NCBI RefSeq assembly: GCF_011039275.1 | Contig: NZ_JAAKGB010000001.1 | Span: forward strand, 744,001-808,000 | Direction of reading: 5' to 3' | Origin: Streptococcus hyointestinalis | Lineage (GTDB): Bacteria; Bacillota; Bacilli; Lactobacillales; Streptococcaceae | Length of the DNA stretch: 64,000 nucleotides | Shown: in pieces, positions 1 to 9,184 of the stretch | Numbering within the stretch: the first letter of the stretch is position 1 | Layout of the letters: each line of letters opens with the position of its first letter | Position numbers and translations under genes: made by a program | The notes under the pieces: generated by a model | Databases searched by the model: none | What the model was told of the DNA's origin: nothing | What the model saw: the letters and a program-made list of their open reading frames with translations, nothing else

Positions 1-100
1 CCCTAGATAGTATCTCAAAACTAGCATCCTTCCAAAAGTCATACTCTGCCTGGACATTCTCAACATAAAGCATTAGGGTAGCATTTTCTGTAAACATCAT
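1..100 (-). CDS. VOC/glyoxalase-like protein, N-terminal fragment (runs off left edge)
   Basis: The first 33 codons of a minus-strand gene are visible, starting with a double Met (MMFTENATLMLYVENV) and continuing past the left edge. A Shine-Dalgarno AAGGAG lies about 8 bases upstream of the start. The opening beta strand followed by an 'A-x-Y-D-F-W' helix resembles the first module of vicinal-oxygen-chelate proteins, which are often annotated as glyoxalase or bleomycin-resistance proteins. No metal ligand is in view, so the family call is tentative. It is transcribed divergently from the rplU operon. No internal stop is seen in this short piece. Confidence 0.5.
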   Translation of the reverse strand, partial: MMFTENATLMLYVENVQAEYDFWKDASFEILSR

Positions 101-185
101 ATACTCCTTGTTTTTACAATGATGTGCTTTTATAGAACGATAGAAGCTAAAAGCTGTCAAAGAAAGTGTTTTTAGACATTTTCTC

Positions 186-214
186 TTGTCATAGCTAGAA
201 AAATATAGTATACT
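186..214 (+). promoter_or_regulatory. Sigma-A promoter of the rplU operon
   Basis: TTGTCA at 186-191 and TATACT at 209-214 are separated by 17 bases. The pair lies just upstream of the structured leader that precedes rplU. Confidence 0.6.
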
Positions 215-219
215 TGAGA

Positions 220-305
220 AGTTGACTAATGCGCATCCTGTGCAACCGCACGACCACTGTATCTAAGTAGCTAAGGCTCACAGTGCTAGGCGAGTCATCA
301 CTGAA
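220..305 (+). ncRNA. L21-type ribosomal protein leader RNA
   Basis: A structured GC-richer stretch sits between the promoter and the rplU Shine-Dalgarno, with local inverted repeats such as GTGCAACCGCAC near 240-251. Firmicutes rplU-prp-rpmA operons usually carry an autoregulatory L21 leader here, so position and composition support the call. I did not fold it or match it to a covariance model. Confidence 0.5.
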
Positions 306-325
306 ATTTTTATAGGAGGTGCATC

Positions 326-640
326 ATGAGCGCATACGCAATCATCAAAACTGGTGGTAAACAAGTAAAAGTTGAAGTAGGTCAAGCGATCTACGTTGAA
401 AAACTTGATGTTGAAGCAGGAGCAGAGGGAACATTAGACCAAGTCGTTCTGGTTGGTGGTGAAACAACAAAAGTTGGTACTCCAATCGTTGAGGGTGCTA
501 GCGTAGTTGGTACTGTTGAAAAACAAGGCAAACAAGAGAAAGTTGTTACTTACAAATACAAACCTAAAAAAGGTAGACACCGTAAACAAGGACATTGTCA
601 ACCTAATACAAAGGTTGTTATCAACGTTAGCAACGCATAA
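326..640 (+). CDS. rplU: 50S ribosomal protein L21
   Basis: This 104-residue ORF of normal L21 length has a strong Shine-Dalgarno (TAGGAGG) before ATG 326. It binds 23S rRNA in the large subunit. The N-terminus [16 protein letters not shown] and the basic C-terminal RHRKQGH region are characteristic. There is no internal stop, but several residues of the rRNA-binding tail look substituted: the usual G-S-H-R-K-Q-G-H-R-Q-P-Y now reads [12 protein letters not shown]. First gene of the rplU-prp-rpmA operon. Confidence 0.96.
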   Translation: MSAYAIIKTGGKQVKVEVGQAIYVEKLDVEAGAEGTLDQVVLVGGETTKVGTPIVEGASVVGTVEKQGKQEKVVTYKYKPKKGRHRKQGHCQPNTKVVINVSNA

Positions 641-645
641 TAACA

Positions 646-1008
646 ATGATGCAAGCAATATTTACAGAGGAAGCTTCTGACTGGTCTGAGATGACTATCA
701 CAGGACAAGCTGGTAGCGGTGAGCATGGCTTTGATGTGAGATGCGCCTCGGTGTCCATGTTGGCTCATAACTTTGCTAATTCTGTTGAAGCAGTGACGCG
801 GAAGATGCCGCAGGTGGAAATGGTAGACGATGGTGGTTATTTGGTTATTCAAAAGCCACATAACCTGACAAGAGCAGATGATACGGTGAGGCAGACGCTT
901 TTTGAATCAGTGGTGAGAGGGCCTGAGAATCACGCTGAAAATGAAAGTAACTATGTAGCGACACCCCTCATTCGGCACTGTTCAACGAAAGGAAAAACTC
1001 AAGATTAA
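646..1008 (+). CDS. prp: Ribosomal-processing cysteine protease Prp (catalytic His replaced)
   Basis: Prp removes the N-terminal extension of L27 in Firmicutes. The 120-residue ORF begins five bases after the rplU stop and lies between rplU and rpmA, the expected place. The motif G-x-A-G-S-G-E-x-G-F-D-V-x-C-A-S-V-S is clear. The catalytic Cys is kept (about residue 33), but the expected catalytic His of 'GHA' is Gln (codon CAA, 706-708). One T-to-A change from CAT would give this. As written the protease should be inactive. The C-terminus overlaps the start of rpmA. Confidence 0.85.
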   Translation: MMQAIFTEEASDWSEMTITGQAGSGEHGFDVRCASVSMLAHNFANSVEAVTRKMPQVEMVDDGGYLVIQKPHNLTRADDTVRQTLFESVVRGPENHAENESNYVATPLIRHCSTKGKTQD

Positions 1009-1294
1009 ACTTAATCTTTCAAACTTACAATACTTCGCCCACAAAAAGGGTGGAGGTTCAACATCAAACGGACGTGACACTGAGAGCAAACGTCCTGGTG
1101 CTAAGGCAGCAGACGGTCAAACTGTAACAGGCGGTACTATCCTTTACCGTCAACGGGGTACACACATCTATCCAGGTGTAATAGGTGGTCGTGGGGGAGA
1201 TGATACACTTTTTGCAAAAGTTGAAGGTGTAGGGCGTATCGAACGAAAAGGACGTGATAAAAAACAAGTTTCAGATTACTCAAACGCAAAATAA
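1001..1294 (+). CDS. rpmA: 50S ribosomal protein L27 with lost start codon
   Basis: L27 sits near the peptidyl-transferase centre. The frame carries the family hallmarks [15 protein letters not shown] and Q-R-G-T-H-I-Y-P-G. The position of the expected ATG is AAG (1001-1003), about 8 bases after an AAAGGA Shine-Dalgarno; the next codon ATT (1004) is only a weak alternative. The N-terminal extension ends in N-L-Q-Y-F before A-H-K-K, matching the Prp cleavage site. Several conserved core residues differ from the family. Stop TAA 1292-1294. Confidence 0.9.
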   Translation, partial: KIKLNLSNLQYFAHKKGGGSTSNGRDTESKRPGAKAADGQTVTGGTILYRQRGTHIYPGVIGGRGGDDTLFAKVEGVGRIERKGRDKKQVSDYSNAK

Positions 1295-1299
1295 TCAAA

Positions 1300-1323
1300 A
1301 AAGACTTCCTTTTGGAAGTCTAT
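1300..1323. terminator. Bidirectional terminator between rpmA and argR
   Basis: Stem AGACTTCC/GGAAGTCT (1302-1309 with 1314-1321) and a four-base loop. On the minus strand it is followed by six T, serving argR. On the plus strand the expected T-run is broken (TATATG), so rpmA-side termination looks weakened. Confidence 0.75.
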
Positions 1324-1333
1324 ATGATTCACT

Positions 1334-1804
1334 CTTATCACTGAAAAAGAAGGGCGGGGTATACTGAGAAAGGATGTTAAAGCAGGCTTAGGCTTTTTCA
1401 TGGTCTTCGCAGATGATGAGACAAGTGTCGACTCCACAGACCGTTCCTACGAGTTCAGCGATTTCGATAGAAGCAAGGAAAGAACCAAAAGACTGGGCAA
1501 GACCAGGAAGGGTTTTGAGGATGATGTGATTTTGGACAACCTGTAGCATGACCAGGGCAGCTTCCATGTAGAGGCGCAAGCGATTTTCCCAGTGTGAGAG
1601 GGAGACGCTCAGAATCACATAATAAGGAGTGCCGTTGTCATTAACTTTAGCCAGATAAAGCTCTTTCATGTCACGAGAGAGTGAGGCTTGCGTAACATGA
1701 ACGCAGGTGTCATTGAGCTTTTCTTGTGGCTCATGTTGGGTATGGATGGTATTTTCACAAATAACAAGTCTAATGAGTAGTTGTCTGGATACTTTTCTAT
1801 TCAG
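1334..1804 (-). pseudogene. argR: Arginine repressor ArgR, interrupted
   Basis: ArgR is a hexameric arginine-responsive regulator of arginine synthesis and of the arginine deiminase pathway. The frame reads HVTQASLSRDMKELYLAKV (winged HTH) and then ILKTLPGLAQSFGS and ICEDHEKA in the arginine-binding domain. A TAA at 1390-1388 replaces a residue expected to be Lys. The frame then continues with A-C-F and ends P-P-F-F-F-S-D-K, as in streptococcal ArgR. The family start Met is a CTG (1804-1802). The normal stop after the FFFSDK end is not visible. Divergent from flpS, across GCGC-centred palindromes. Confidence 0.9.
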
Positions 1805-1853
1805 AGAATTTTCTCTTGTTTTCTTTAGTATAACAAAAAACGTCATAAAAGTG

Positions 1854-1867
1854 AAAAAGCGCTTTTT
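1854..1867. promoter_or_regulatory. GCGC-centred palindrome, candidate CcpA (cre-like) site 1
   Basis: AAAAAGCGCTTTTT is a perfect 14-base palindrome in the argR-flpS divergent region. It resembles the core of catabolite-responsive elements. Arginine deiminase loci in streptococci are commonly under CcpA control, but the flanking TG/CA bases do not match the consensus exactly. Confidence 0.45.
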
Positions 1868-1896
1868 TAGGACTAGAGAATGGAAAGATTTTTGAT

Positions 1897-1908
1897 AAAA
1901 GCGCTTTT
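1897..1908. promoter_or_regulatory. GCGC-centred palindrome, candidate cre-like site 2
   Basis: AAAAGCGCTTTT is the second copy of the same core, 41-43 bases from the first and about 20 bases upstream of flpS. The spacing of about four helical turns places both on one face of the DNA. Confidence 0.45.
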
Positions 1909-1929
1909 TTTTGATAAGATAAAGGCAAG

Positions 1930-2607
1930 ATAACGAAAGAGGACTACCGCTTTTTACGGAATTTAGATGATTTTAGACTTCTTCCTAATGAACAGATTGA
2001 TGAGCTGGCTTTGCAGATCAAAAAACGAAAAGTGCCCAAGGAGCACATTCTCATTTTTGAGGGGGATGTTAGAGATAGGCTGGAGATCGTCGTAACAGGT
2101 TATGTGCGTAACGAGCACAGTGATACTTAGGGGACGTAAACCTACACAGACTTTATCACGTCGCACAATATCTTTCCTTATGAGGGGCTTTTTGAGGATG
2201 AGGTAAACCGCTTTTCAGCGCAGGCCATGACGGAAGTAGAGTATTTTTGTGTGCCGACAGAGCTTTTTGAGGAGTTTTCAGCAGCGAGTGTCTACCAGAT
2301 GAAGCACCTCTATGTCAGGCTTACTAGACTCTTGCGTCTGCATGAGTTGCGTGTGCGTAATGTCGTGACCGCAAGTGCTAGCATGCGGGGGGAGTAGAGC
2401 CGTGCTATTTTGCACAAGGAGCTAGGTGAGGTGGACTCGCATTTTCCTAATGCTTTGACAACCAGTGAAGTAGCGGTGATTAGTGGAACGACGCGAGAGA
2501 CGGTAAGCCGTGTTATTCTGGATATGAAAAAGAAGCACCTGAGTGCTATTGACCACAAGTAGATCGTCTTTTTGGACAGGGATTATATTTTGAAATTTTT
2601 GAGATAG
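1930..2607 (+). pseudogene. flpS: Crp/Fnr-family regulator of the ADI locus (FlpS/ArcR type), interrupted
   Basis: This cAMP-receptor-like regulator normally activates the arginine deiminase genes. About 226 codons are readable. The N-terminal effector beta-barrel includes K-E-H-I-L-I-F-E-G-D. The C-terminal helix-turn-helix includes S-G-T-T-R-E-T-V-S-R-V. In-frame stops are TAG 2128, TAA 2137, TAG 2395 (expected Gln) and TAG 2560. The likely start position is ATA at 1930 where ATG is expected, so the start may also be lost. Lies between argR and the arc genes, as in other streptococci. Confidence 0.8.
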
Positions 2608-2702
2608 TTTAGGGAATAATCAGAAAAACACTTTTGCGATATGGCGTGGAGGTGTTATTTTAGAGCCGTCATTATTTAGTATATATTTTTGAGAATATTC
2701 AG

Positions 2703-2712
2703 AAAAGCGCTT
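2703..2712. promoter_or_regulatory. GCGC-centred palindrome, candidate cre-like site 3
   Basis: AAAAGCGCTT followed by GCA lies upstream of the C69 peptidase gene. Same core as the two copies in the argR-flpS spacer; its right half fits the cre consensus better than its left. Confidence 0.4.
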
Positions 2713-2843
2713 GCAAAGAGTCTCAAATAGGGTTATAATTTGGATGAATTAAGTTTTGTTTAAGAAAACAGCTTGATTTGGCTGGTATACGAACAAAACA
2801 TTGAGATTATCTGTCTCAATCATCTATTTTGCAAGGAGGACTC

Positions 2844-4595
2844 ATGATGAAAAAGAGATTTCGCTATACGTTGGTAGCAGTCGCTTCCTTGGCTTTATGC
2901 CCATGGCAATCAGCTGAGGCTTGTTCGTCCTTTATCATCGGACGTAACCTCACCACAGACGGCTATGTGCTTTACGGTCGGATTGAGGACTATCCTATTT
3001 TGCCACGGCCAGGTGCTCACAATAAAAACTATATTGTGACCAAGGCAAAAGATTACAAAAAGGGTGCAAAACTAGTGGATAAGTCAAATGGCTTTACCAA
3101 TCCGCATATGGCGCATGAGTACAAGTACACCTCTGTGCCTGACGTTAGTCGTGACACTGATGAAGGTATCTATGGCGCACACGGGCAAAATGAATTCGGT
3201 GTCAGCATGACAGTAACCACCTCCGCTTATCCAAATGATAAGATTTTAAAAGTGGACCCTTAGGTTAAAGACGTTCGTGCTGAATCTATCTGTGTCAGTC
3301 TCGGTTTACCACGTCTCAAGACAGTACGAGGAGGGATTGAGCTGACTGCAAAAGTCCTGGATAAAAAGGGTGCTGCAGAGGGGAATATCATTGTCAGTGC
3401 TGACCAAAACGAACACTGGAACATGGAAATCCTCACTGGACACCAATACGTTGCCAACAAGTATCCAGATGATAAATACTCTATCTATCCAAACATGTAC
3501 TTTTTAGGTAATGTCGACTTTAGTGACACGGCCAAAGTCATTGCCTCTAAGGATGTTGAAGCAGTCGCTGAAAAAGCTAATCACTGCAAAGAAGTGGATG
3601 GTAAGTTTTATAACGCAAACTCCTGCAACACAGACTACTATCTAGCTGGTAACCGCTCACGGGCCTATGCAGGTTTCAAGCTCATGGAACCTGACTCCAA
3701 GGTTGGCTAAATTGACCAATCCTATGACTTTTTGCAAACGCCGACGGATCCAAACCGTCGCTGCTCTGTTGAGGACGTCAGTGCTATTCAACGTAACCGC
3801 TTTGAAACGCTCAGAGAAGGCTTCTTACCAAACGACCTTAACGATAAACGGGGTGCGCATGGTCGTCCAGAGGTCAATGCTCACGAAGATGGCGACAAAT
3901 ACAAGTATGCCCCGGGTAATGATAACGTCGTAGACGCTCACTACTATCAAGTCAAGAAAGACTTGCCATCCTCTATGTCCTCAATCATGTGGCTCAGCAG
4001 TGCCCCATCACGTAACACCCCTTACAGCTCATTTTACGGTACAGTGACAGACACTTGCAAAGCCTTAAAGCCAAAAGATGGACAGTACAACAAGAACTCC
4101 TTCTACTGGGTAGCATGGCACATTGACCAAATGGTTGCACAAAACTGGGATATCTTTGGAAGCTCTATCAAGGAAAAATGGCAAGCGCCTGAGAAAGAGG
4201 AAATCGCAGAACAGGCAGCTCGTGACGCCAAATACACAGGTGAAACCGACGCAGACGCTAAGGCAGCCAGCAAAGAAGTGACCAAGGACTCACTAGAGCG
4301 CACTGAGAAACTCTTCAAGCAAATGAGAGCAGTGGAAAAAGAGATGACACGAACCAACAAGGAAAAGGGTGGTACGGACAAGTCCATCCAAAAACTGGCT
4401 AATGCGATAAAAAAGCAAGATGAAGCTGCTGCTAAAACAGAAAGTGCCGCAAACGGTGTAACCGCAACAGTAAGCAACAGTGCTGAAAAGACAACGCAAA
4501 CGACAGGCAATCAAATCGGTCTTTATGCGACCAACAGCGTTAGCATCAGTGCTGTCTTTGGATTCTACTATTTCCAAAAAAAAAGAAAGAAATAA
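2844..4595 (+). pseudogene. C69-family dipeptidase, secreted and membrane-anchored, interrupted
   Basis: The gene starts at ATG 2844 behind GGAGGA and encodes a signal peptide ending S-A-E-A. The next residue is Cys in C-S-S-F-I-I-G-R-N, the N-terminal nucleophile of Ntn-hydrolase peptidases (family C69). About 583 codons are readable; stops are TAG 3261 (after K-V-D-P) and TAA 3708. The C-terminal third is a charged helical region. It is followed by a hydrophobic segment and the tail K-K-R-K-K, a cell-wall or membrane anchor. The LPxTG-like position reads T-Q-T-T-G, so the sorting motif is degenerate. It lies between flpS and arcA and could supply amino acids for the ADI pathway (inference). 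Confidence 0.8.
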
Positions 4596-4606
4596 CTGAA
4601 ATGAAG

Positions 4607-4635
4607 CAGACGAACGAAGTATCGTCTGTTATTTT
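4607..4635 (+). terminator. Terminator after the C69 peptidase
   Basis: Stem CAGACGA/TCGTCTG (4607-4613 with 4622-4628) followed by TTATTTTGATTT. It separates the peptidase from the arcA promoter region. Confidence 0.7.
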
Positions 4636-4891
4636 GATTTAGGAAAAAATATGGAATTCATTAAATTTCGTATTTTGCACAAAAATAAAAAAAATTTAAA
4701 TGTAATAGCAAACATTTGGAGATTTTTAAGTTTTGATGATAAAAAGTGTGAGGTATTTAACAAAATAATTGTGATGAATAACCGCTTTCATATAAGAAAG
4801 AGTCCTATCCTATCACTGTAAGTAAGAAAGTGATAAAAAAACATCAGTATTGTAAGCGCATAAACAATGCATAGGAAAGGAGATGCACCAT

Positions 4892-6124
4892 AGGACTATT
4901 CAAGCACCAATTCATGTATATACTGAAATTGGACGCATAAAAAGGGTTAAGCTTCATCGTCCAGGAAAGGAAACTGAGAACCTGGTGCCAGACTACTTGG
5001 AACGCATGCTCTTTGATGATATTCCTTTCTTGGAAGATGCTCAAAAAGAGCACGATGCTATTGTTCAAGCTCTAAGAGATGAAGGCGTAGAAGTTCTCAA
5101 CTTGGAAGACTTGGTAGCAGAATCGCTACACACTCCAGAAATTAGAGAGCAGTATAACGATGAATATCTAGAAGAAGCCAACATCCGTGGACGCCAAACA
5201 GAGGCTGCTATTCGTGAGCTTCTCAAGTCCATCAAGGACAGCAAAGAACTGGTTGAAAAGACCATGGCAGGTGTGCAAAGAGCAGAGTTGCTAGAAACTC
5301 CTGAAGACGCTAAGGGACTGACAGACTTGGTAGAAGCTGACTATCCATTTTCCATCTACCCAGTGCCAAACCTCTACTTCACACGTGACCCATTTTCAAC
5401 AATCGGCAACGGGGTATCGCTTAACCACATGTTCTCAGAAACACGTAACCGAGAAACCATTTATGGAAAAGAGATTTTTATTTAGCACCCAGAATACGGT
5501 GGAGAAGTGCCACGTGTCAACAACCGCACTGAAAACACTCGTATCGAAGGTGGGGATGAGTAGGTTCTCACTAAGGACGTGCTAGCAGTTGGTATTTCTC
5601 AACGGACAGACGCAGCGTCATTCGAGAAACTCCTCATCAATATCTTTAGAGAAAACCTAGGCTTTAAGAAAATTCTTGCCATGGAATTCGCAAATAACCG
5701 CAAGTTCATGCACCTAGATACCGTCTTTGCCATGGTTAACTATGATAAGTTTACAATTCACCTAGAAACCGAAGATGACCGCAAGGTGTACAGTGTGACG
5801 TATGTTGATGATGATGTGAAAAGCAAGGAAGAACACGGTGACCTGGCCGCATTACTAGCTGAAAAACTAGACGTTGAAAAGGTTGAGCTTATCCGCTGTG
5901 GTGGTGAAAACCGTGTCGCAGCTGGACGTGAGCACTGGAACGACGGCTCAAATACCCTCACTATTGCCCCTGGTGTAGGAGTAGTTAACAACCGTAACAC
6001 TAGCACCAACGTTAGCCTAGAAGCTAGAGGCTTATGTCTCATCAAGATTCACGGAAGTGAATAGGTTCGTGGACGTGGTGGACCTCGTTGCATGTCCAAG
6101 CCATGTGAACGTGAGGACATTTAG
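4892..6124 (+). pseudogene. arcA: Arginine deiminase, interrupted
   Basis: ArcA converts arginine to citrulline and ammonia in the cytoplasm. The frame covers the family length (about 410 codons), with the substrate loop [19 protein letters not shown] and a C-terminal R-C-M-S. Stops are TAG 5483, TAG 5561 (Leu expected after GGDE) and TAG 6062 (Leu expected). The family Met codon is AGG at 4892, nine bases after a GGAG Shine-Dalgarno. An upstream ATG (4883) abuts that Shine-Dalgarno and is a poor start. First gene of arcA-GNAT-arcB-arcD-arcC. Confidence 0.93.
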
Positions 6125-6149
6125 ATTCCAACAAGTGTAGGTGACGATT

Positions 6150-6584
6150 ATGGTAACAGTAAAAGTAGGCGCAGGAGCTTTTCAGAGGGCAGCTAGTCTC
6201 AACATTCGCTTTCATGTCTGTGTCCTAGAGAGGGGCATTGATAGGGCTGATGAGTTTGATAGCCATGACGAAAAGGGGACGTTCGATGCGGTGGCTTAAG
6301 ATGGTAGGCAGCCAGTCTCAACAGGGCGTTTACTCCTTGAGTCTAGAGACGAGGCACGGCTCACACGGATTGTGACCTGAAAGGACTACCGAGGGCAGGG
6401 CAACGGTGCACAAGTGAGAGCATCCTTAGAAGACCATGCGAAAACAGCAGGGAACCGGACATTAGTCATCCATAGCGAGCTAAGCGCCAAGACATTTTAC
6501 GAAAGTGTAGGTTAGCACCCAGTTGGTAGTATCTACACCGAAGATGGCGTGCGCTGTCAGTCGCTGGAAAAACAGTTGATTTGA
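6150..6584 (+). pseudogene. GNAT-family N-acetyltransferase in the arc operon, interrupted
   Basis: The frame of 144 codons shows the acetyl-CoA loop K-D-Y-R-G-Q-G-N-G and a C-terminal S-A-K-T-F-Y-E-S-V-G, typical of GNAT acyltransferases. In-frame stops are TAA 6297, TGA 6378 and TAG 6513 (Tyr expected). A GNAT gene between arcA and arcB is also found in pyogenic streptococci, so its place is conserved. The substrate is not known. Starts at ATG 6150, 26 bases after arcA. Confidence 0.75.
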
Positions 6585-6639
6585 TACTCCATTTGATAAA
6601 AAATAAAAACAAATAAACCAAAAGAAAGAGGACATAACT

Positions 6640-7653
6640 ATGACATCAGTAGTTCAAGGAAGAAGTATTTTAGTAGAGAAAGAGTTCACACGGGCGGAAT
6701 TAGAATATCTCATTGGCTTATCAGCTCATTTGAAAGATATGAAAAAACGTAACAGTGAACATCACTATTTAGCTGGTAAAAACAATGCTCTACTTTATGA
6801 AAAAACCTCAACACGTACTCGTTCAGCTTTCACAGCTGCAGCTATTGACCTTGGTGCTCATCCAGAATACCTCGGTGCAAACGACATCCAATTAGGCAAA
6901 AAAGAAGCAACGGAAGATACAGCAAAAGTTCCTGGTCGTATGTTTGATGGGATTGAGTTCCGTGGCTTTAGCCAACGTATGGTCGAAGAGTTGGCCGCAT
7001 ACTCAGGTGTGCCTGTCTGGAACGGATTGACAGACGAAAGGCACCCAACACAAATGCTTGCCGACTTCCTTACTGTTCAAGAAAACTTTGGAAAATTAGA
7101 AGGTTTGACACGTGTCAACTGTGGTGAGGGACGCAACAACGTAGCTAACAGCTTGCTCGTTACAGGAGCTATCCTTGGTGTCAATGTTTATAACTTTTTA
7201 TCAAAAGAACTCTACCCAGATGAAGAAACCGAGAAACACGCTGAAGGCTTTGCTAAAGAAAGCGGTGCTCGTATCTTTAGCACAGAAGACGCTGATGAAG
7301 CGGTCAAAGGCGCAGGTGTCCTCAACACAGACGTTAGGGTATCTATGGGTGAGGAAGACAAATTCGCAGAACGTGTAGCTCATTTGAAACCTTATCAAGT
7401 TAACATGGATTAGGTCAAGAAAGCGGACAATGAAAACCTTATCTTTTTACACTGCTTGCCATCTTTCCACGACACTGACACTGTATATGGTAAAGACGTT
7501 GCTGAAAAATATGGCGTAACAGAAATGGAAGTGACTGACGAAGTCTTCCGCAGCAAATACGCTCGTCATTTTGACCAAGCTGAAAACCGTATGCACACAA
7601 TTAAAGCAGTCATGGCAGCTACTTTAGGAAACCTCTACATTCCAAAAGTTTAG
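6640..7653 (+). pseudogene. arcB: Ornithine carbamoyltransferase (catabolic), interrupted
   Basis: ArcB cleaves citrulline with phosphate to ornithine and carbamoyl phosphate. ATG 6640 follows AAAGAGG, and the frame has the family length of 337 residues. The carbamoyl-phosphate site S-T-R-T-R and the H-C-L-P loop are present. TAG at 7411 stands where Leu is expected (N-M-D-x-V-K-K). Several near-invariant residues are replaced, for example Trp to Arg in T-D-E-W-H-P-T-Q and in D-V-W-V-S, and Leu to Pro before G-R-M-F-D. These suggest loss of function beyond the stop. Confidence 0.94.
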
Positions 7654-7671
7654 ACAAAAGTGAACATTCCA

Positions 7672-7718
7672 GTCGTTCTGGTTCTGGTCGTCTTAATCAG
7701 AATCAGGGCGGCTTTTTC
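7672..7718 (+). terminator. Hairpin terminator/attenuator between arcB and arcD
   Basis: A 15-base stem with several G-U pairs (7672-7686 with 7698-7712) is followed by TTTTT. An intra-operon position suggests partial termination, lowering arcDC relative to arcAB. Confidence 0.65.
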
Positions 7719-7738
7719 ATTGAAGGAGGTCGTCTCTT

Positions 7739-9181
7739 AAGAAGGAAGACAATAAATTAGTTCGATTGCTATAGACCATGCTTGTCATCGGCTTACTCAT
7801 TGGTGGTGGTATCTTTGACTTAATGCAAAACATGAGTAAGGGTGCAGGGCTGATTCCTATGCTGAGAGCTTGGGGAATTACAGCTGTAGGGAAGGGAACA
7901 TTTGGACTGTGTTTCCAAAAACACTCCTAAAAACGACCTGACCTGACTGCAGGTAGTTATTTTTACGCTAAAGAAGGATTAGGTAACTTCAAGGGCCTCA
8001 ACTCAGCTTGGGGTTACTGGCTATCAGCTTGGCTTGGTAAAGTAGCCTATGCTGCTCTACTCTTTAGCTCTCAAGGTTATTTCTTTAAGTTCTTAGGTGA
8101 TGGAAACAACGTCGCTACTATCATCGGAGCCAGTAGAGTGCTTTGGTGCGTGCACTTCCTTATCTTATGTGGGGTTAGTACAGCAGCCTTAATCAACACG
8201 ATCGTTACCATTGCCAAGTTGGTGCCACTGGTTAACTTTATGAGAGCATCTGTTTAGGCATTCAAACTGGATATTTTCTCACATGATATTTGGGGTGTAG
8301 CGACTGGTAGCACAGTACGTGAACAAGTCAACTCTACCATGCAAACCGCTGTTTGGGTCTTAATCGGTAGTGAAGGAGCGGTAGTCTACTCAGGACGTGC
8401 AAAAGCAAGCTCAGATATTGGTAAAGCTAGTATCCTTGCACTCCTCACTATGGTATCTGTTAACGTTCTTAACAGCGAGTTGTCCCTTGGTATCATGACA
8501 CGTCCAGAGCTTGCAGAACTCAAAACACCAGCCATGGCTTATGTTCCTGAGAAAGCAGTTGGTCACTGGGGCGCTGTTCTGGTTAAAATCGGTGTTATCA
8601 TCTCGGTAGTTGGTGCTATCTTAGCAGGGACACTCTTTGCTGCTGAGTTGCTTTACCAAGTTGCAAAAGAAGGCTCTTTCCCTAAATTCTTTGCCAAAGA
8701 AAATGTTAGCAAAGCCCCAGTTAACTCTCTTCTGGTTACTAACATCTGCGTGCAATTGTTCCTGATTACCATCCTCTTTACAAAGAGTGCTTACCGGTTT
8801 GGATTTTCCTTGGCAGCTTCTTCCATCCTTATCCTTTACGCATTTATCGCTCATTTCCAATTGAAATACACACTGGCCGCAGCAAAGAACACACCAGGAC
8901 GTACCAAGAACCTTATCGTAGGTAGCGTTGCAAGCATTTATTCTGTTAACCTCATCTATGCTGGTGGTTATGAGAAACACTTGTTGACCAAGATTGCTTA
9001 CGCACTCGGTATGATTCTTTAAGTCAAAATGCGTCGTGACGATAAGCAAGAGGTCTTTACAGGTTAAGAAGAAAGGGCAGCAGTTGTCAGTGCCATTCTC
9101 AGTGAGGTTTGGAGCATCCAAATCTTCACAGGGCAAATTGATATACAAGGTATTTTAAATGGAAAAGGAAAGAGAGGATAA
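7739..9181 (+). pseudogene. arcD: Arginine/ornithine antiporter, interrupted
   Basis: This APC-family exchanger imports arginine in return for ornithine. The frame gives about 12 hydrophobic segments, with I-G-G-G-I-F near the N-terminus, W-G-Y-W-L-S-A-W and a C-terminal membrane block. Stops are TAG 7772, TAA 7928, TAG 8255, TAA 9020 and TAA 9065. The expected ATG is AAG (7739-7741), nine bases after GGAGG. The reading frame ends four bases before arcC. Confidence 0.9.
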
Positions 9182-9184
9182 GAT

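Noticed and set aside
1707-1895. Plus-strand ORF over the argR 5' region
   Set aside because: It is the complement of the ArgR N-terminus and promoter region, with no ribosome site or family match.
4851-4866. Strong cre site TGTAAGCGCATAAACA before arcA
   Set aside because: It resembles a CcpA site but the right half-site is out of register with the 14-base consensus, so it was not listed as a feature.
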